Positions 1 through 13,100 of a stretch of DNA of 64,000 nt are shown here, piece after piece (the stretch's first letter is position 1; every line of letters starts with the position of its first letter). The notes under the pieces were generated by a model, which saw only the letters and a list, made by a program, of their open reading frames with translations, was not told where the DNA came from and did not search any database. Position numbers and translations under genes: made by a program. The DNA is from Evernia prunastri (Eukaryota > Ascomycota > Lecanoromycetes > Lecanorales > Parmeliaceae), in the NCBI GenBank assembly GCA_003184365.1, contig NKYR01000008.1:124001-188000 (forward strand), given 5' to 3'.

Positions 1-677
1 TGCACCCTATCCTCCACCTATCCCACCTACCTACCTACCTACGTGCTACCCACCTACCTACCTACCCCAAGCCATTCACCTCACCCAACCCAAGCAAAGT
101 CCAATCAAATCATCAACCTGACACGCGACACCATCATGATACGCGACACCACCATCAGGCAGATTGACTTGATTGATTGACTTGATCTGACTACTTTTGC
201 CGAACGGAAGGGAAAAAGAAATCTCTCCCCATCTCTCCATCCATCCGTCAATGTCGTCATCCATCCACCCTCCCCTCCCCCTCCCCTCTCCCCCTCCCTA
301 AGATCGGGGTAAGACATCAAACCGGGGTTTGACGTAGGTATGTAGTGTTGTGTAGTGTAGATAAGTAGGTAAAAGTAGGTAGAAAGTCAAATAAATAAAA
401 AGAGAGGCGGAATGTAACCTCTCAAATGGGCGAACAGAGAAGCACAGAGGAGGAAAAGAGCAAAAAGAGAAAAAAGAGTTTCATCGAATCCTCGCCAACA
501 CGTGGGTTCGAACTTTGAAATCTTTTGCGACGGCTTTCTTTTTCCCCAGCCCAGAGTATTTAGTTAATTGATCGACAGGACTTTTCAAAACATTATTGAA
601 GTGATCTTCAGGTACACCCACACACCAACAAGCCCGCCTCGTTCTCTTTCCTTCTTTTTTCTTTTTAAAGCTCTCTT

Positions 678-697
678 CCCCCCCCCCCCCCCCCCCC
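678..697. repeat. Homopolymer C run (20 nt)
   Basis: Twenty consecutive C residues, preceded by a CT-rich stretch. Such runs are prone to length error in sequencing. Confidence 0.9.
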
Positions 698-1198
698 TCA
701 CTCTCAGCGATCTGCGTCCGAAAAGCTTCGAACGCCCCTTCTAACCTAGGCGTGTTTCACCTTTCTGTTCCCGCTCCACTGCACATGGGATGGAAAAAAC
801 ATCATGCATCCCAGACGGCGGCCTCGTGGTCGGACTCGGGTTGTGTGTGTTTCGCTTAGTTACCTTGTGTAGGAACGTAGGTCGGTCGAGTCAAAGGTTT
901 GCTTTGGCTCTGCTTTGGCGCTGGGTGCGGTGAGAGTCTTTTCCCCTTCTTTCTCTCATTCTCTCGTAGGTACCTACCGTTCCAATTGCTGAGGAAAAAG
1001 GCGGTCTGTCTGCCTACTCTACTTCCATACGCGGAAATTTGCGCGATAAAGGTGACAGTACCTAGGTAGTTGACAAGAAGGGGAGAGGGGACCGGATCGG
1101 GCTGCTGCACTGCTGCACGCTGCAGGTCTGACAGAGTCTGGACCCGTTGGGCTTGGAGTGGAGGGATTGGAGGCTCGAAAAAAAAGCCATTCATTAGG

Positions 1199-1239
1199 GC
1201 TTGGCTTGGCTTGGCTTGGCTTGGCTTGGCTTGGCTTGA
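1199..1239. repeat. GGCTT pentanucleotide microsatellite
   Basis: About eight near-perfect tandem GGCTT units lie in the intergenic region. The open frames across it translate to repetitive Leu-Ala-Trp or Gln-Ala-Lys-Pro-Ser strings and are not credible genes. Confidence 0.85.
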
Positions 1240-4200
1240 CCTTTTTCCCCGGTGCGAAAAAGAAGGAAAGTTTACGCACGAAGCCTTATTTTATTAAAAA
1301 AAGAATGCTCCGTTTGTGAATTGGCGTGTGGGGTTCTTGATTGAGGTGGGTAGTCAGTTGACAGTTGCCATACCTATTCGGATTTGGTCTTGGGAGGCTC
1401 GTTTTGTTTGTTTTTCGATACTTGGCCAGGTGATGTGCCCGTTGGTCTCGAAATGGGACGAAGATCCAAATTATCCCTCGAAGCATAGGGCGTTTTTGCT
1501 CATGGCTTCATCTCAGCGTGCATTCAATATTCAATCGTTGGACTATTCAAAACGTTGGACATACGTGTTCTAAAGATAGCCCCCACCGTTGGTTTTGAAC
1601 CCGTATCATGATGTATGACGAGACTCCGAATCTTCAATTTCCGCCTCTCTCTGTCCCAAAACGGGCCAAAACTCTACTTCTACCGGTCTACTCTAAAACT
1701 CCTCAACGCACCTCGCTTCTTGGCTTCACGCCAGCGGCGACTTTCAAAACGTGTTGAAAACACCCGCCCAGCCCGGGGCAAAGATTAATTGCGTTCCATG
1801 GTTTTCCTCATCGTCCTTGACAAAGTCGCGTGGCCCCCCCCCCCCCCCCGTTGTCTCCGCTCCGACCATTTTAGTAATTGCGATCAGACCTTCGATCCTG
1901 CCGTTCTTACGTTATGAGGATGCCGAGAGATACTAGACCTCTCGCAACACTCCTGGCGGATGTAGGAAGATACCTGGGAGTGTTACGATCCAAGAAGGCA
2001 GCTACGGGTGCTGATGTCGGTATTTCTCGTTCAGCCTGCCCTCCTCGCTTGGAGGGAGAAGACCGGAGCGTTGAGAGAACTCTAGCTTTGGAGCACTTTG
2101 ATCTCTCTTTTTTTAGCGTCTCCGGGGAGAGAATTTGCTTTGATGCACTTTGCTAAATAAATGAGGCTTTTCTGACCAGTCTGCAAGAGGCAGGCCAATT
2201 GAGAAATTTGGAGACGACGTCTAGCAATAATTGTTGCCCCGTTAGGATATGGTTGGTGAGAAATCCCGAACCCCAGATCCACAAATCCTGGTCTCGAATC
2301 TGGACTAGAGGGTTTCGGAAAAAGCTTCCAGCTTGTCTTCTCAGACTTCTATACTCCTCGGCGAATTTTCATGGGAGCAAGAGGCTTTCGTGGTGGCTCC
2401 GGTAGGTGGGTGGGGGGAAATCCCCGGCCCGTTAGAACCCTTGATTAGTACGGGAATCTGTAAAGTGTGCTCAGCGCTGATAGCCCCGACGATAATAATG
2501 AAAATGTCGAGCAAGGGTTCATGAGGGGTAAAAAAGGAAGGAAAAAAGTAAGAACTCTGAATCTTCGAAAGTCGACGATCCAGGTAGTTTTTGCGGTCCG
2601 GACAACGGTAATCCAACCGTTGCTGAGTCAGATGCGGATGTGGATGGGGACTAGAATGAGGATTGAGTATGAGGGGTTTTATTGGCATTTGCGGCTATGA
2701 GGGAAAAGAAGAGAAGGCTTTGGGATTCGGAGCCGGAGCTGAACGATTTGACTACGTACCTTCTTACTCCTACTCTATGATCTGCACGTTCGTTATCGAC
2801 AATCCGTTTTGTGACGTAATTTAATCGCGCTTTTGCCCCGTTTTTGCCGAGGCAATCATGATAAAGTAAAAAAGTAAAGTAATAATCGATAAATGTCAAT
2901 ATCTATTTGAACTTTTTTTTCTTTCATGTTTTTCCATTACCAGCAAAAAACAAAGTGCCGTACCTGCGCCGTTCCTGCATTAGCTCATGAGATAGTGCCA
3001 CTCGGTTCCGATTGGCGTTCTTCTGCCCCTCTAGCCTGCTCAGCTATCTATCTAAGCTTACTAGCAGGGGGAGGTGCATGGTGGAGAGAAGCTAGCCACG
3101 GCCGAACCAATCAAGCAAATAGTTGTGGCAGAAGATTGAAATCTAATGCACCGTGACGGAGAGCCAACTTGGACGGCATAATAATAATGCTTCGTAGAGC
3201 GGCGAGACAGCCTTGCCTCTTTGGTCATCAATCTCTTGCCACTCGATAGCGTAGATCCTATTATTAGAAATTGAATTTTGCATACATCTGCATTGTGATG
3301 GTCGCTACATAATGCCGTGCCATTGGCTGCGCCGCTCTCGAGTGGCGGGTATATTCTCGGTGGTGTGTTGATCACCAAAGACATAGGTACCGTGCCATGA
3401 GAGTGCAACAGTTACGGCATAACCACTACACTGTGTTCACATGGACCGCCGCAGAGTAAAATGTCAGGCCTGACCAACGGAATCCTGGGAGGCCCAGAAT
3501 GGCGCACGGTGCGCATCAAAAGGACCGAGCCTCTGGATCATTCCTATACGCATTGATCCCAATCAGCACTAGGTAGGTACATGTGCTGTGTTGACACATG
3601 ATTGTCCGTAAGATATACGCGCCGCACCAATGCTGTTGATGCGCATGTTTGAGGACCCCGCACCGCACGGTTGCCGGTTTCCCAAGGGCACCAAAGCGGT
3701 ACGAAAATGACACATCGCCCAATCTCGCTATCGATACGCTCCAGTGAGACGAATAATTGGCGCCTATCTATCAAAGGCATCGGTACCTTGCAGGCTTAGC
3801 AAGATGGTCCAGAAGTTCTGGAAGCCTCGATTGGAGGATTCCTTCAGTAGTCTGTAGTCATGGCGGCTATGCTTTGGCCCAACCAATTCGTGGTGCCGAG
3901 TCGTGCAGCAGGAGCGCTCATCCCCAGAAGCAAGCTGCATGCATGGGTTCCCTATCGATAAGTGGCTACAATCGATAGCGGGTGTACGGTTCAGTAAGAC
4001 TCTTCGTAAGCTGATTCGTAAAGTAGTGTACCGGGCTACGGAGATACCTAGCTTTTCTCACCCAACGGCAAGCAGCCCTCTTTGCGAGGGATCCTGTCTG
4101 ACTGGGTGCGCTGAACCAGAACTGAGATGTCACACACTACTCATTGAAGATGTACCGGTGTATTCGTGAGGATGGAGGATTCCAGCTGGAATTCACATCA

Positions 4201-5012
4201 TGTGGGTAGTATGCGCTTGCTTGCAGGCTGGAACGGTGTTTCCCCTCATCGGGCATTGGTGAAAATGGTGAGTGAGGCTGCTGATCCTTGCCCGAAGGCA
4301 CCAAAGTATCCTGTGTACGGGAGTACATCTGTGCCAAGTCTTGCAGTCACAGGTCGCTATGCACAGCAAGACGTCTTTGGGATTTGGGACATGCTTCAGT
4401 TGGGAAGTTTGGAAGTTTGGATGAGAGGTCATGCACCAACTTTTTACCAAGGTCGTCTGGTATCAAGGTCCCAGATGTCCTTAAGAAGAGATGTTGCTTG
4501 CCCTTTGGGGTGTCTTGGGTCGGTCACAATTTCCCAAAGATGATAAAAAGCAGAGAGTCACACTACCCAAATTATGGACCACTTCCAAACATTCCGAACA
4601 TTCATGATTCAGGAACATTTCAGGGTTCAAAATAGTCCATTCGTCAGCCACCGTAGTCGCTCGCCTACTATTATCCTCCTCTTCCGTTATTATTTTTCTT
4701 ATTATTTTATTTCTTGTGTCAGCCGTCGGAGTTTCATGTGGTGGCTCAGTTTCTATCTCTGAGGTACCTGGGTACCATTTTCATTGCCTTAACAATAATT
4801 ACTCAATTACATTTCGGTACGTGTGATGGATAATTGATGGATAATTGATGAAGAAAGCGGCACTGGAAAAATGAACGAGTGCAAATGATTGGTATTGTAG
4901 GATAGTTTTTAGTTGTAGGCTATGAGGTTAGTGCATGCGACGGGAGAAGGCTTCAAGGCTTCAAGGCTCGTGTGGAAAAGGCTTGAAAGGCAAAGGTCTC
5001 AAGGTCTCGAGG

Positions 5013-5039
5013 GATTGATTGATTGATTGATTGATTGAT
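5013..5039. repeat. GATT tetranucleotide microsatellite
   Basis: Six tandem GATT units followed by GATC. The same motif marks the left edge of the duplicated block near 18294 and 18745. Confidence 0.85.
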
Positions 5040-5876
5040 CATTGAAAGCTAAGCTACCTACCACTAAGGCTAAGAGACTACCTAAGGTACCTAAGAGTAA
5101 GAGTAAGCTAAGCTAAGCTACCTTACATACTGGGATGCACTGCGCCATCACACCCTTCCCCGAAATCCCCATACGATGGATCCGTCTTTGCTCTAGGCCA
5201 AGTTGGTGGTTAGGCTTCTTATCCTTCTTAGATCAATTCGTTCCTTTTTTTACTGTCCTCTTTCGCCTAAATCAGTAGTCAACTAAGGTAAAGTATTCTA
5301 TTATGTGAAAGTGGTGACTGGTGACTGGTGGTGGAGAAAAGCCAGTTTACCCTTGGTTTCAATGTACAACCTCTCAGCGATTATTACTCTTCCTCGTCTT
5401 CGATTCTTCTTCTTCTTACTTTACCCGCTCACTGCCCTCCACATTCCTTTTCTGTCTTTCCCTCACTATTTACTATTTCCCATCAGTCTTATCCTCCACT
5501 CGACTCCACTATCTCTTTTTTCTTGTTTTAAAAAGTATCCAACTTCTTTTGTAATATTTTTATTTTCGAGATCTTCGACCTCGGGCTCTTTCATTACGTG
5601 CCCGACTTCGATCGTCTCATCGTCACTCATTTGGCACGTCTGCCACCAACAACAACCAAACCCTTTTCCAACACCACATCCGAGGCTGAGGATTTATTAA
5701 ACCGATAAACATATTAGACAGACCTTTGGATACACCAATTCTGTTGTCCAGTCACTCCTTCACACGGAAACTTACTGTCCTTTGGATATAGCATCTTTGC
5801 TTCCCCCGTTCTAAGGAAGCCCACAACAAACGACCTTCTTTGACCAACCGACAAAGGTCGAGAGAACAGGTAAGGA

Positions 5877-7944
5877 ATGGCTGAGATGTGGAATGGCAGG
5901 GGAGGAAGCAGTGCTAACGGTGTTCATTTTAGCAGGCCACATAATTACACAATCGCCATGAATTCTTCACAGTCGATGCATCCTGCCCTGCCCATGGGTC
6001 AACCACCGTTTTTCTACTACAACTCCGGACCTAATCCGGACCATCGGCAGCACGGCCACTTTCCACCACACCCTCATGCAGTGCACGATGGTATGGCGAT
6101 GCACCAGTACCAGCCACAGCTTTACCAGCAAGAAATAATGATGCACGGACAATACCCCATGTACGCTCCGCTGCCCTCGTCTGGCCCACAATTGTATCAA
6201 CCTCAGAAGTCAATGCTCGCCATGGCATCTCCCCGTCCAATGCAACAAAAGCCAGCTTTCTTATGCCAATATGAAGGCCAGCAACTTTCCTTGGACACCG
6301 AGTGCAACACTCCAGATCTTCATCTTTACCCATCAACACCGCCCCTTTCTTTCTCAGGAAGTGCCTCCAGCAGCCCACCGTCAACTTGTGGGGTTTTGCC
6401 CACTCCGGTGACTGGTGCATATATGGGATTAGAGAAGAATATTGAGGGCGTGAAAGAGGGATGTCAAAGCGACGTTCAGAGTGAAATCCTCGCTGGCGGG
6501 GATTGGACTCGCTGCTGCTCACCCCCGTTGACACCTGGTACGTCGCATGAATGTTTCGTTAGCTTTTCACCCTCGATCATAATCAATGCTTGGTTATCAT
6601 CGAAATATGGGAAAATTGGATACGAAATTGAAATGTCGCGGTTCTAACAATTGTGTGGTGTCCGTAGTGTTCATCCACCCGCCATCGGTAACGGCTAGCC
6701 AAGCCTCCGACCTCCTTTCCATCAATTCTTGTCCATCTCTTTCTCCTTCACCGTCACCAAATTCACGATCCAGCACCAACCTTTCCGCCACAGATTTTGA
6801 TTTCTGTGATCCTCGTAACTTGTCCGTCGATACTCAAGTTTCAGGCAGCATCGCTGTCGATTTTCCACCTTTGCCAACTTTGTGTTCAGGGGACGATGAG
6901 GAACACAAATTAATACTTGGAGGTGACCTCAGCCTAATCAAACAAGAGTCCCATTTCAGCAAATCTTTTGAGTCCTCAGCCACTTCTACCCTCGGTGGCC
7001 TGCCAAGCTTCGACACATTTTCCGATCTTGACGACTCTGAGAACGAAGTCGTCACCGACCTTTCCCAGTTTTCACGCTCAGACAGCGCTTCTTACCTGGG
7101 CAACAGGAGACAACGACTCGATCTCATCTCATTCGACGACGAAGAATTCCTTAGTGAAGATAGCTTCGAGGAGTTCGAGAACGTCGACCAAGTTGCGTCA
7201 GCCGGACTCCCAACACCCCCTGACTCCCGGCGCTCCTCCCAGGACTCATCGGCCAAGATGAAGAACACGAAGAAGCGAGGTCAGACCAAGAAGCCAGCGA
7301 AGAAGACTAACACCCATGCCGACCTGTCCGACTCTGAGCCCAGCGTGAAGCATGAAACACACTCCCACGCCACTGAATCATCACCGGAGCAAGGGTCTGC
7401 CGCTCAGGATGCATCTGATGCTCGAGACAGCACTGCTGCCTCTGACAGCAGCGCTGCAGCATCTAGCACCGACACTGCCGCCACCTCCGTTCAGCCAGTG
7501 GCTCGCCGAGGCCGCAAACAGTCACTCACGGACGATCCGTCAAAGACATTTGTCTGCAATCTCTGTTCTCGCCGCTTCCGCCGCCAAGAGCATCTCAAGC
7601 GTCACTACAGATCTCTTCACACCCACGACAAGCCATTCGAGTGCAACGAATGTGGCAAGAAGTTCTCCCGCAGCGACAACCTCTCACAGCACGCTCGCAC
7701 TCACGGAGCCGGTGCCATCGTGATGGGAGTCCTGGAGGACGGTGAATTACCACCGACCGAGGCGGGGAGCCCAATCGACCATACCGACACAGGTGCTCTC
7801 GGCGCCGTACTATTCGAGGCCGCCCAAGCCGCCGCAGCCAACGCTTCCAGCAGCTCTTCATCATCTAGCGGCCGGGCCAGCACCAGCCCGGCGCCATCGA
7901 TCGAAAGCACCAAGGCGATGAGGAAGAGGAAGAGGGAGGACTAG
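5877..7944 (+). CDS. seb1: C2H2 zinc-finger stress-response transcription factor (Seb1/Msn2/Msn4-like)
   Basis: Two exons, 5877-6537 and 6668-7944, encode about 645 aa. The 130-nt intron starts GTACGT, carries a CTAAC branch site and ends CCGTAG. Joining gives LTP-VFIHPPS, followed by the Ser-rich SDLLSINSCPSLS block I associate with Seb1 proteins. The N-terminal MHPALPMGQPPFFYYN stretch is also a Seb1 hallmark. Two tandem C2H2 fingers lie at about residues 515-567 (FVCNLC..HLKRHYRSLH and FECNEC..NLSQHARTH), near the C terminus as in yeast Msn2/Msn4. Those factors bind CCCCT stress-response elements in the nucleus and activate general stress genes. The middle is acidic and Ser-rich, with Lys-rich runs near residue 420 and at the C-terminal end. 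The start at 5877 is the first in-frame ATG; an internal ATG at 5961 is a possible alternative. Confidence 0.9.
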
Positions 7945-9101
7945 ACGACGGCAAACCACTGTACCATTATTTACGACGACATAACGATGCAAACGTATTC
8001 GTCCCGCTCCAGCGAGCGCGACGCGGATCGAGCATAGCATGGAAAGACGGGCTTTCCTGGCTGCCCAAAAGTGTTGCTTTTAACTCATACAGGAGTGTTT
8101 ACTTTACTTTACTTTACTTACTTACTACTTTAGAATGGCGTTTGCACGAGCTTTTAGCGGGTTCACGCGGGCGATCGATGCGATGGTGGTCGCCCATGTG
8201 GGTGGTGTGGATATTATCTTTCCTTTCAACTGTAACTATATTTGTGTGTCTTGACGGATGGAGCTTTTTTGTCTTGCCATGTGTATGCTCTCGATCGCGG
8301 CTTGTTGCATGCACCGTGCCGGTCACTGTTGCTGGACATAGCTCACTACAATATTCAATCAAACCTGTTAAATAGCTATGCTACTTATCACATTGGTGGA
8401 ACAGACTATTCTTAACATTGATATGTAATGTATGATGGAGTATTCCGTTTTTCGACTCCTCTTCGACAGTGACTTCTCCGAGAGCCTTTGGAGACCAGAC
8501 ACTTTCGGCGCTAAAGAGTGCGGTACTAAATCAAAGACCCTCCCTTGGCTACATCATGATCAAAACCCTCCCCCTCGCGCCGATCTATTCTTCACGCTCA
8601 CCCAAATTACCCTGGAGAGACCCATCTCCAGGTCGTAACCGCTATCGTGCTGCTTTCACGCCAGACCTGCATGACTGTGTCTCACCTTTAGCGCGCGCGG
8701 TTGCAGGTCTCTCCATCCTCTTTAGCAGACCACCCCCCGGACCCAACCCATCGGCGACACGCCTGCCCTTCCTTCTGGAACGTGACGGAAATCCAGTGCT
8801 GCTGTAGAGAGCTCCTAGCCGCTTGCAGACTGGCCATGTGATTGTTTCTCTCTGTGCTCGCGCCCGTAGGATCGGAAAAAGGATTTGCGTTCCGGGAAGG
8901 CCGTCCTCTCTCTTTACTCTATCCCCTTCTCTTTTCTCTTCGTCTCTTTTTTCTTCGGTCTCGCCACGGTCGTGCGAACCATGGAGGTGATGGGTATGCA
9001 GTCCAGCGGCAAGCAACCGCAATGGGAAATTTAACGTGATGACCTTTTCTCTCCCACTCTCTCAGTCTCTCGTGTAAGGGAGAAAAAGAAGCCCCCATCC
9101 C
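7945..9101. other. Intergenic region between convergent genes
   Basis: Probably holds the 3' ends of the zinc-finger factor and of DPH4, which converge here. Short TTTAC/TTACT repeats occur near 8100-8130. No supported gene. Confidence 0.6.
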
Positions 9102-9629
9102 TCAGCCATCCTCCTCGGCCACGGCAAACGTCACCCTCAACCAGAGGCTGCATCCCTGACACGGCGTGATCGTCTCCCCGAACTCGGCATTCAACTCCAG
9201 CTCCTCCTCCGTGACCACGTACGTCCCGTCCTCCCCGCACCGGCAGCCACGGTACCACATCTGCTCCTTTTCGTCGTAGCCCATGTCGCCCAGATCCACC
9301 GTCTCCAAGCCCGCGTGCGAGGGCTGAAACGTGGCCTTTTTTGTAGCAGAGGAGGGGGATGTGATGAGGGACCGGTCGTATTCGGCGCGGGCGCCGGGGT
9401 CGATGAGGGTTCTGTACGCGAGGGTGATGGCGTCTATGGTGTGTTTCGGGGTGGGCGGCGGGGAGGCGAGGGCGAGGGCGGGGAGGGAGGTTTTGTCCGG
9501 GTGGTGGAGGAGGAGGGCGCGTCGGTAGGCGTGCCGGATGTCGCGGTCTGTTGGGGGTTGGTCGGTGGAGGGACGGGAGGGCAGGGCGAGGACTTGGTAG
9601 TGGTTTGGCGGGGAGGTGCTTTGGGGCAT
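9102..9629 (-). CDS. DPH4: Diphthamide biosynthesis protein 4 (J-domain plus CSL zinc-finger protein)
   Basis: A single-exon gene of 175 aa. The first 75 or so residues form a J domain with the diagnostic HPD motif (LLHHPDKTS). The C-terminal part is a DPH-type zinc-finger domain with WYRGCRCGEDGTYVV and later CQGCSLWLRV, supplying the four metal-binding cysteines. Dph4 (yeast Jjj3) is a J-protein co-chaperone and electron or iron carrier in the first step of diphthamide formation on elongation factor 2. Length and domain order match the family. Glycine-rich open frames on the opposite strand are shadows caused by the GC-rich composition. The DPH6 gene of the same pathway starts at 15922. Confidence 0.92.
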   Translation of the reverse strand: MPQSTSPPNHYQVLALPSRPSTDQPPTDRDIRHAYRRALLLHHPDKTSLPALALASPPPTPKHTIDAITLAYRTLIDPGARAEYDRSLITSPSSATKKATFQPSHAGLETVDLGDMGYDEKEQMWYRGCRCGEDGTYVVTEEELELNAEFGETITPCQGCSLWLRVTFAVAEEDG

Positions 9630-10189
9630 GGCGATTGATAGAATAAGATGGGAGAGGAGAGTGGGCGGGAAGGTGGGAAGGTGGGATTGGAGTTGACGAA
9701 GAGCGAGATTTGTTTTGTCAGCCCAGCAGCTCGGGGAAAAAGTCTTGGACTTCCTCTGCTATAAAATTTGGCGTTGCTTGACAGATGGTCGGAGGATTCT
9801 CCTTCCACTAGCGTAGATGTGGAGCAGCTTAAGGTATATTCCGTCTTCCATTCTTCCAGGAGGATTTGAAGACCCTTTTTTTCCCCACATTCTCACATCC
9901 TAGATGTCGATCTTCTAAAGTACCGGGGACCTTAGATTTCATTTGCGCGTTCCTTGGCAGAAAGTCTTGTCAATACTGTATCAAATCAGGTTTGGAAAGT
10001 ACTAACCATCTTTTGACTCCTTCCCTATGTCATTATTTTCATTCTTGGCTGAAGTATCTTGTACCATAACACTCAAACATTAGGAGAGACGAAAGCAATT
10101 GACTCTGTATACCAAACCCAGCTTCCATCTTCTATATCATATCTTGAAGCCTCGTGATCCCATGCTCTCCTTCCATTGGATGATGCCAT
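9630..10189. other. Divergent intergenic region between DPH4 and the C2-domain gene
   Basis: Shared upstream region of two divergent genes, so it should contain both promoters. An open frame running antisense into DPH4 (to 9808) is low-complexity and is not supported. Confidence 0.55.
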
Positions 10190-13100
10190 TTGTCTACGAA
10201 GATGTCCAACCATGACGACTTTGACGAGAACGCTTCCAGTAGAACCAACCGCATGCCATACACCGAGCGACACCCTGTACCTACCATATCCGAGTACCAA
10301 AACCGGAAACAAGAGCGCCAGGAGGACTCGGAAGCTACCGTACCTCAACCAAATACAGAGCACGAGGCTTCGAGAACAGAGGAGGATCATGGACTGCTTG
10401 ACTCTACAAGACGCTTTCTCCACCTCGATAGCCATGTCAACGACGAAACGGTGAATGAACAGCAGCCATACAGCTCCTACAATCGAAATGTCGAGGGCAA
10501 TCCTCCTGATGCAGAGGCAAAAAATGATCATAGAGATAGCATTCCGAAGGAGGATGGCGACCAAGACACGTCTAAACAGCCCTCAACGCTCGAGGACACG
10601 TCGGAGGCAGTCGATAATACGTTGGATCCGAGACAAAAGAGAAAGAACATGAAGCACATGAAGAGAGATCATGCCCCTCGAGAAGTGACGGATCCAGTGA
10701 CGCATCTCAAGGTCATGGTCCATGATACAACCAACAAAGAGCTCCGAACTGTTCCCGAGAACGAACCGCCTCCGGGATCAAATCATCGAAGTGCTACTAG
10801 TGCCAGTGCTGGCTTCAAAAGTAAGAGTGAACTCGAGCAGGAAAGGCAGGAACAGCAGGGGGCCCACGAGCAAATGGAGAAGCTCTTCCCTCCACCGAGC
10901 TTCGCTGCAACAAAAGAAGACATAGCCGGTGTTTACAGTCTTGCTTTCACCATGGGCACGGCCTCCCTGCTCCTTATCGCGCTTGTCCTCCTTGTTGGAA
11001 GCCATTTGATCAGCAGTAGGACTGATAGTCAGAGAACCTGGCTTCAGACCCTGCTAATGTCGTCAATACTATTGGTCGTTGGTGTGACAGCTGGCGGGAT
11101 CATCATCTGGGGCATACGAGGTTGGCTAGTGCACAGGATCAACGATATCTGGGACGATGAAGTCTGGCACAGCGCAAGGAAGCAAGAACAAGAAAATGTG
11201 AACTCTCCGACGCCAGAATCGACTCAATGGCTCAACAGCCTTCTGTCCAGTGTTTGGCCGCTTATTAACCCTGAACTTTTTGTAAGCCTGGCAGATACCC
11301 TTGAGGATGTCATGCAAGCTTCTTTACCCAAACTAGTGCGCATGGTCAGCGTCGAAGACTTGGGTCAGGGTAATGAAGCCATTCGCATTCTAGGAGTGCG
11401 GTGGCTTCCCACAGGAGCGGCTGCTAAGACAGTGTCCGAGGACGGAAAAGTCAAGAACGACAAGGGAAAAAACGATCGGAAAGTCCCGGGGCAAGGCGAA
11501 GTCGACGATGAGACCAAACCAGAAGACGAGGGCTCATCTGGAAAAGACGAGCAGTCAAAGGGAGATGAACAAAAGAAGCAGGGTGATCAGGAGAATGTTG
11601 CAGAGGGAATGGAAGCGGAAGAAGGAGATTTTGTTAATGTTGAGGTCGGGTTTTCGTACAGAGCATCGAGTAGCGGCAAAGGCATCAAGGAGAAATCCAA
11701 GAATGCTCATCTGTTCCTGGCTTTCTATCTACCTGGGGGCATTCGATTCCGTAGGTTACTACTCTGTTGCTGACATCCTCAACCGGTAGTGAGACGTGCT
11801 AAAATGCGTCCAGCTGTCTGGGTGGAGCTCCGTGGCATTGTCGGTACGATGCGTCTCCGTCTCCAACTGTAGGCTGGATGCTTCGTTCAAGCTCGCTGAG
11901 AGCACATACCGACTAACTTGCTGACTCTGATGGCAGATGCCCCGATCCGCCGTTCTTCGCGCTCTGCACTTTAACCTTTCTTGGGCAGCCCAAAGCAGAC
12001 CTCTCGTGTGTACCATTGACAAAAAGAGGACTTAATCTAATGGATTTACCGCTCATCTCGTCCTTCGTACAAAGCTCTATCGATGCCGCGCTCGCAGAAT
12101 ACGTAGCTCCAAAGAGCTTGACGCTGGATCTGAAAGACATGCTAGTTGGCGATGATTTTAAGAAAGACACGACGAGCCGAGGTATTTTGATGGTCAGGAT
12201 CAAAAGGGGGCGGAACTTCAAGCCAGGGGACCCAGGCTTAGGGATTCTGAAGAAAGCTTCATCTGACGCGTACGTTGCTGTTGGATGGGCGAAATTTGGA
12301 AAACCGGTGTGGAGTACAAGAGTCATCCTGAGCGATATGGAACCTGTGAGACCCCGTTGCCCATGTTTGCACCTTGGAAATCACCGCTGTCGTTAAAAAA
12401 GTAATCTGCTAAATACGGACTTGTGTAGGTTTGGGACGAGACTGCTTTCATTCTTGTGGGTCCAGAGGAGGTCAATGCAGAGGAACGTATAAGGATCCAG
12501 CTTTGGGACTCTGACCGTACCTCAGCGGATGATGATCTTGGCAGGATCGAATTAGACCTAAAGGAATTGATGCACTCTCCTCAATCTAAAGGAAAATTGT
12601 GGGATCGATCCGATGGCTTTCTCGCGCTGGAAGGTGCGTACTATCCGAAGGAAGATTGCCCTTTTACTGTTCGGAGTTGCATTGGAAGTCATGCTGGGGA
12701 TACAAAGCACAACGCTATCATCATTCCTGTATTTGATATTTTGATTCAAGCTTTTATTTCAGAGGAAATATGCTGATCTAGAACCCATTTAGGAAGTGAG
12801 GAAATGCCGGGTACTTTGGACTGGAGCGTGGGATATTTCTCGAAGACAAGGATCCAAGAAGAACAGCTCAAGCAACAGACAATCGAGAAAGATGTCAAAT
12901 CACTACCTGAATTGAAAGACAAAGTCTCCAAAGATGCCAAGAACAAACTCCGAGAAGCCACGACTCATGATGAATCCCACGAGCTAGATCAGCAAAAGGC
13001 TCAGATGCTGAAGTCGAAAGAGGACGCTATGATCATTTCAACAAGCCCCCTCGAGGACTACCCGACAGGAATATTCGCAATCCAAATCCATCAGATCACA

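Larger units (their letters stand above)
1..5876. other. Long gene-poor region upstream of the zinc-finger regulator
   Basis: No open frame here shows a recognisable domain, and the longest (near 856-1194 and 4166-4543) have the composition of random frames. The stretch contains simple repeats (ACCT-type near 25-65, a 20-C run at 678-697, GGCTT units at 1199-1239, GATT units at 5013-5039). A pyrimidine-rich tract at about 5380-5560, just before the next gene, is typical of a fungal promoter and leader. It probably holds the promoter and a long 5' leader of the downstream gene. A non-coding RNA cannot be excluded. Confidence 0.6.

Noticed and set aside
490..530. Another B-box-like sequence (GGGTTCGAAC)
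   Set aside because: No cloverleaf can be drawn around it.
9315..9638. Gly-rich frame on the plus strand
   Set aside because: Antisense shadow of DPH4, produced by GC-rich codons.
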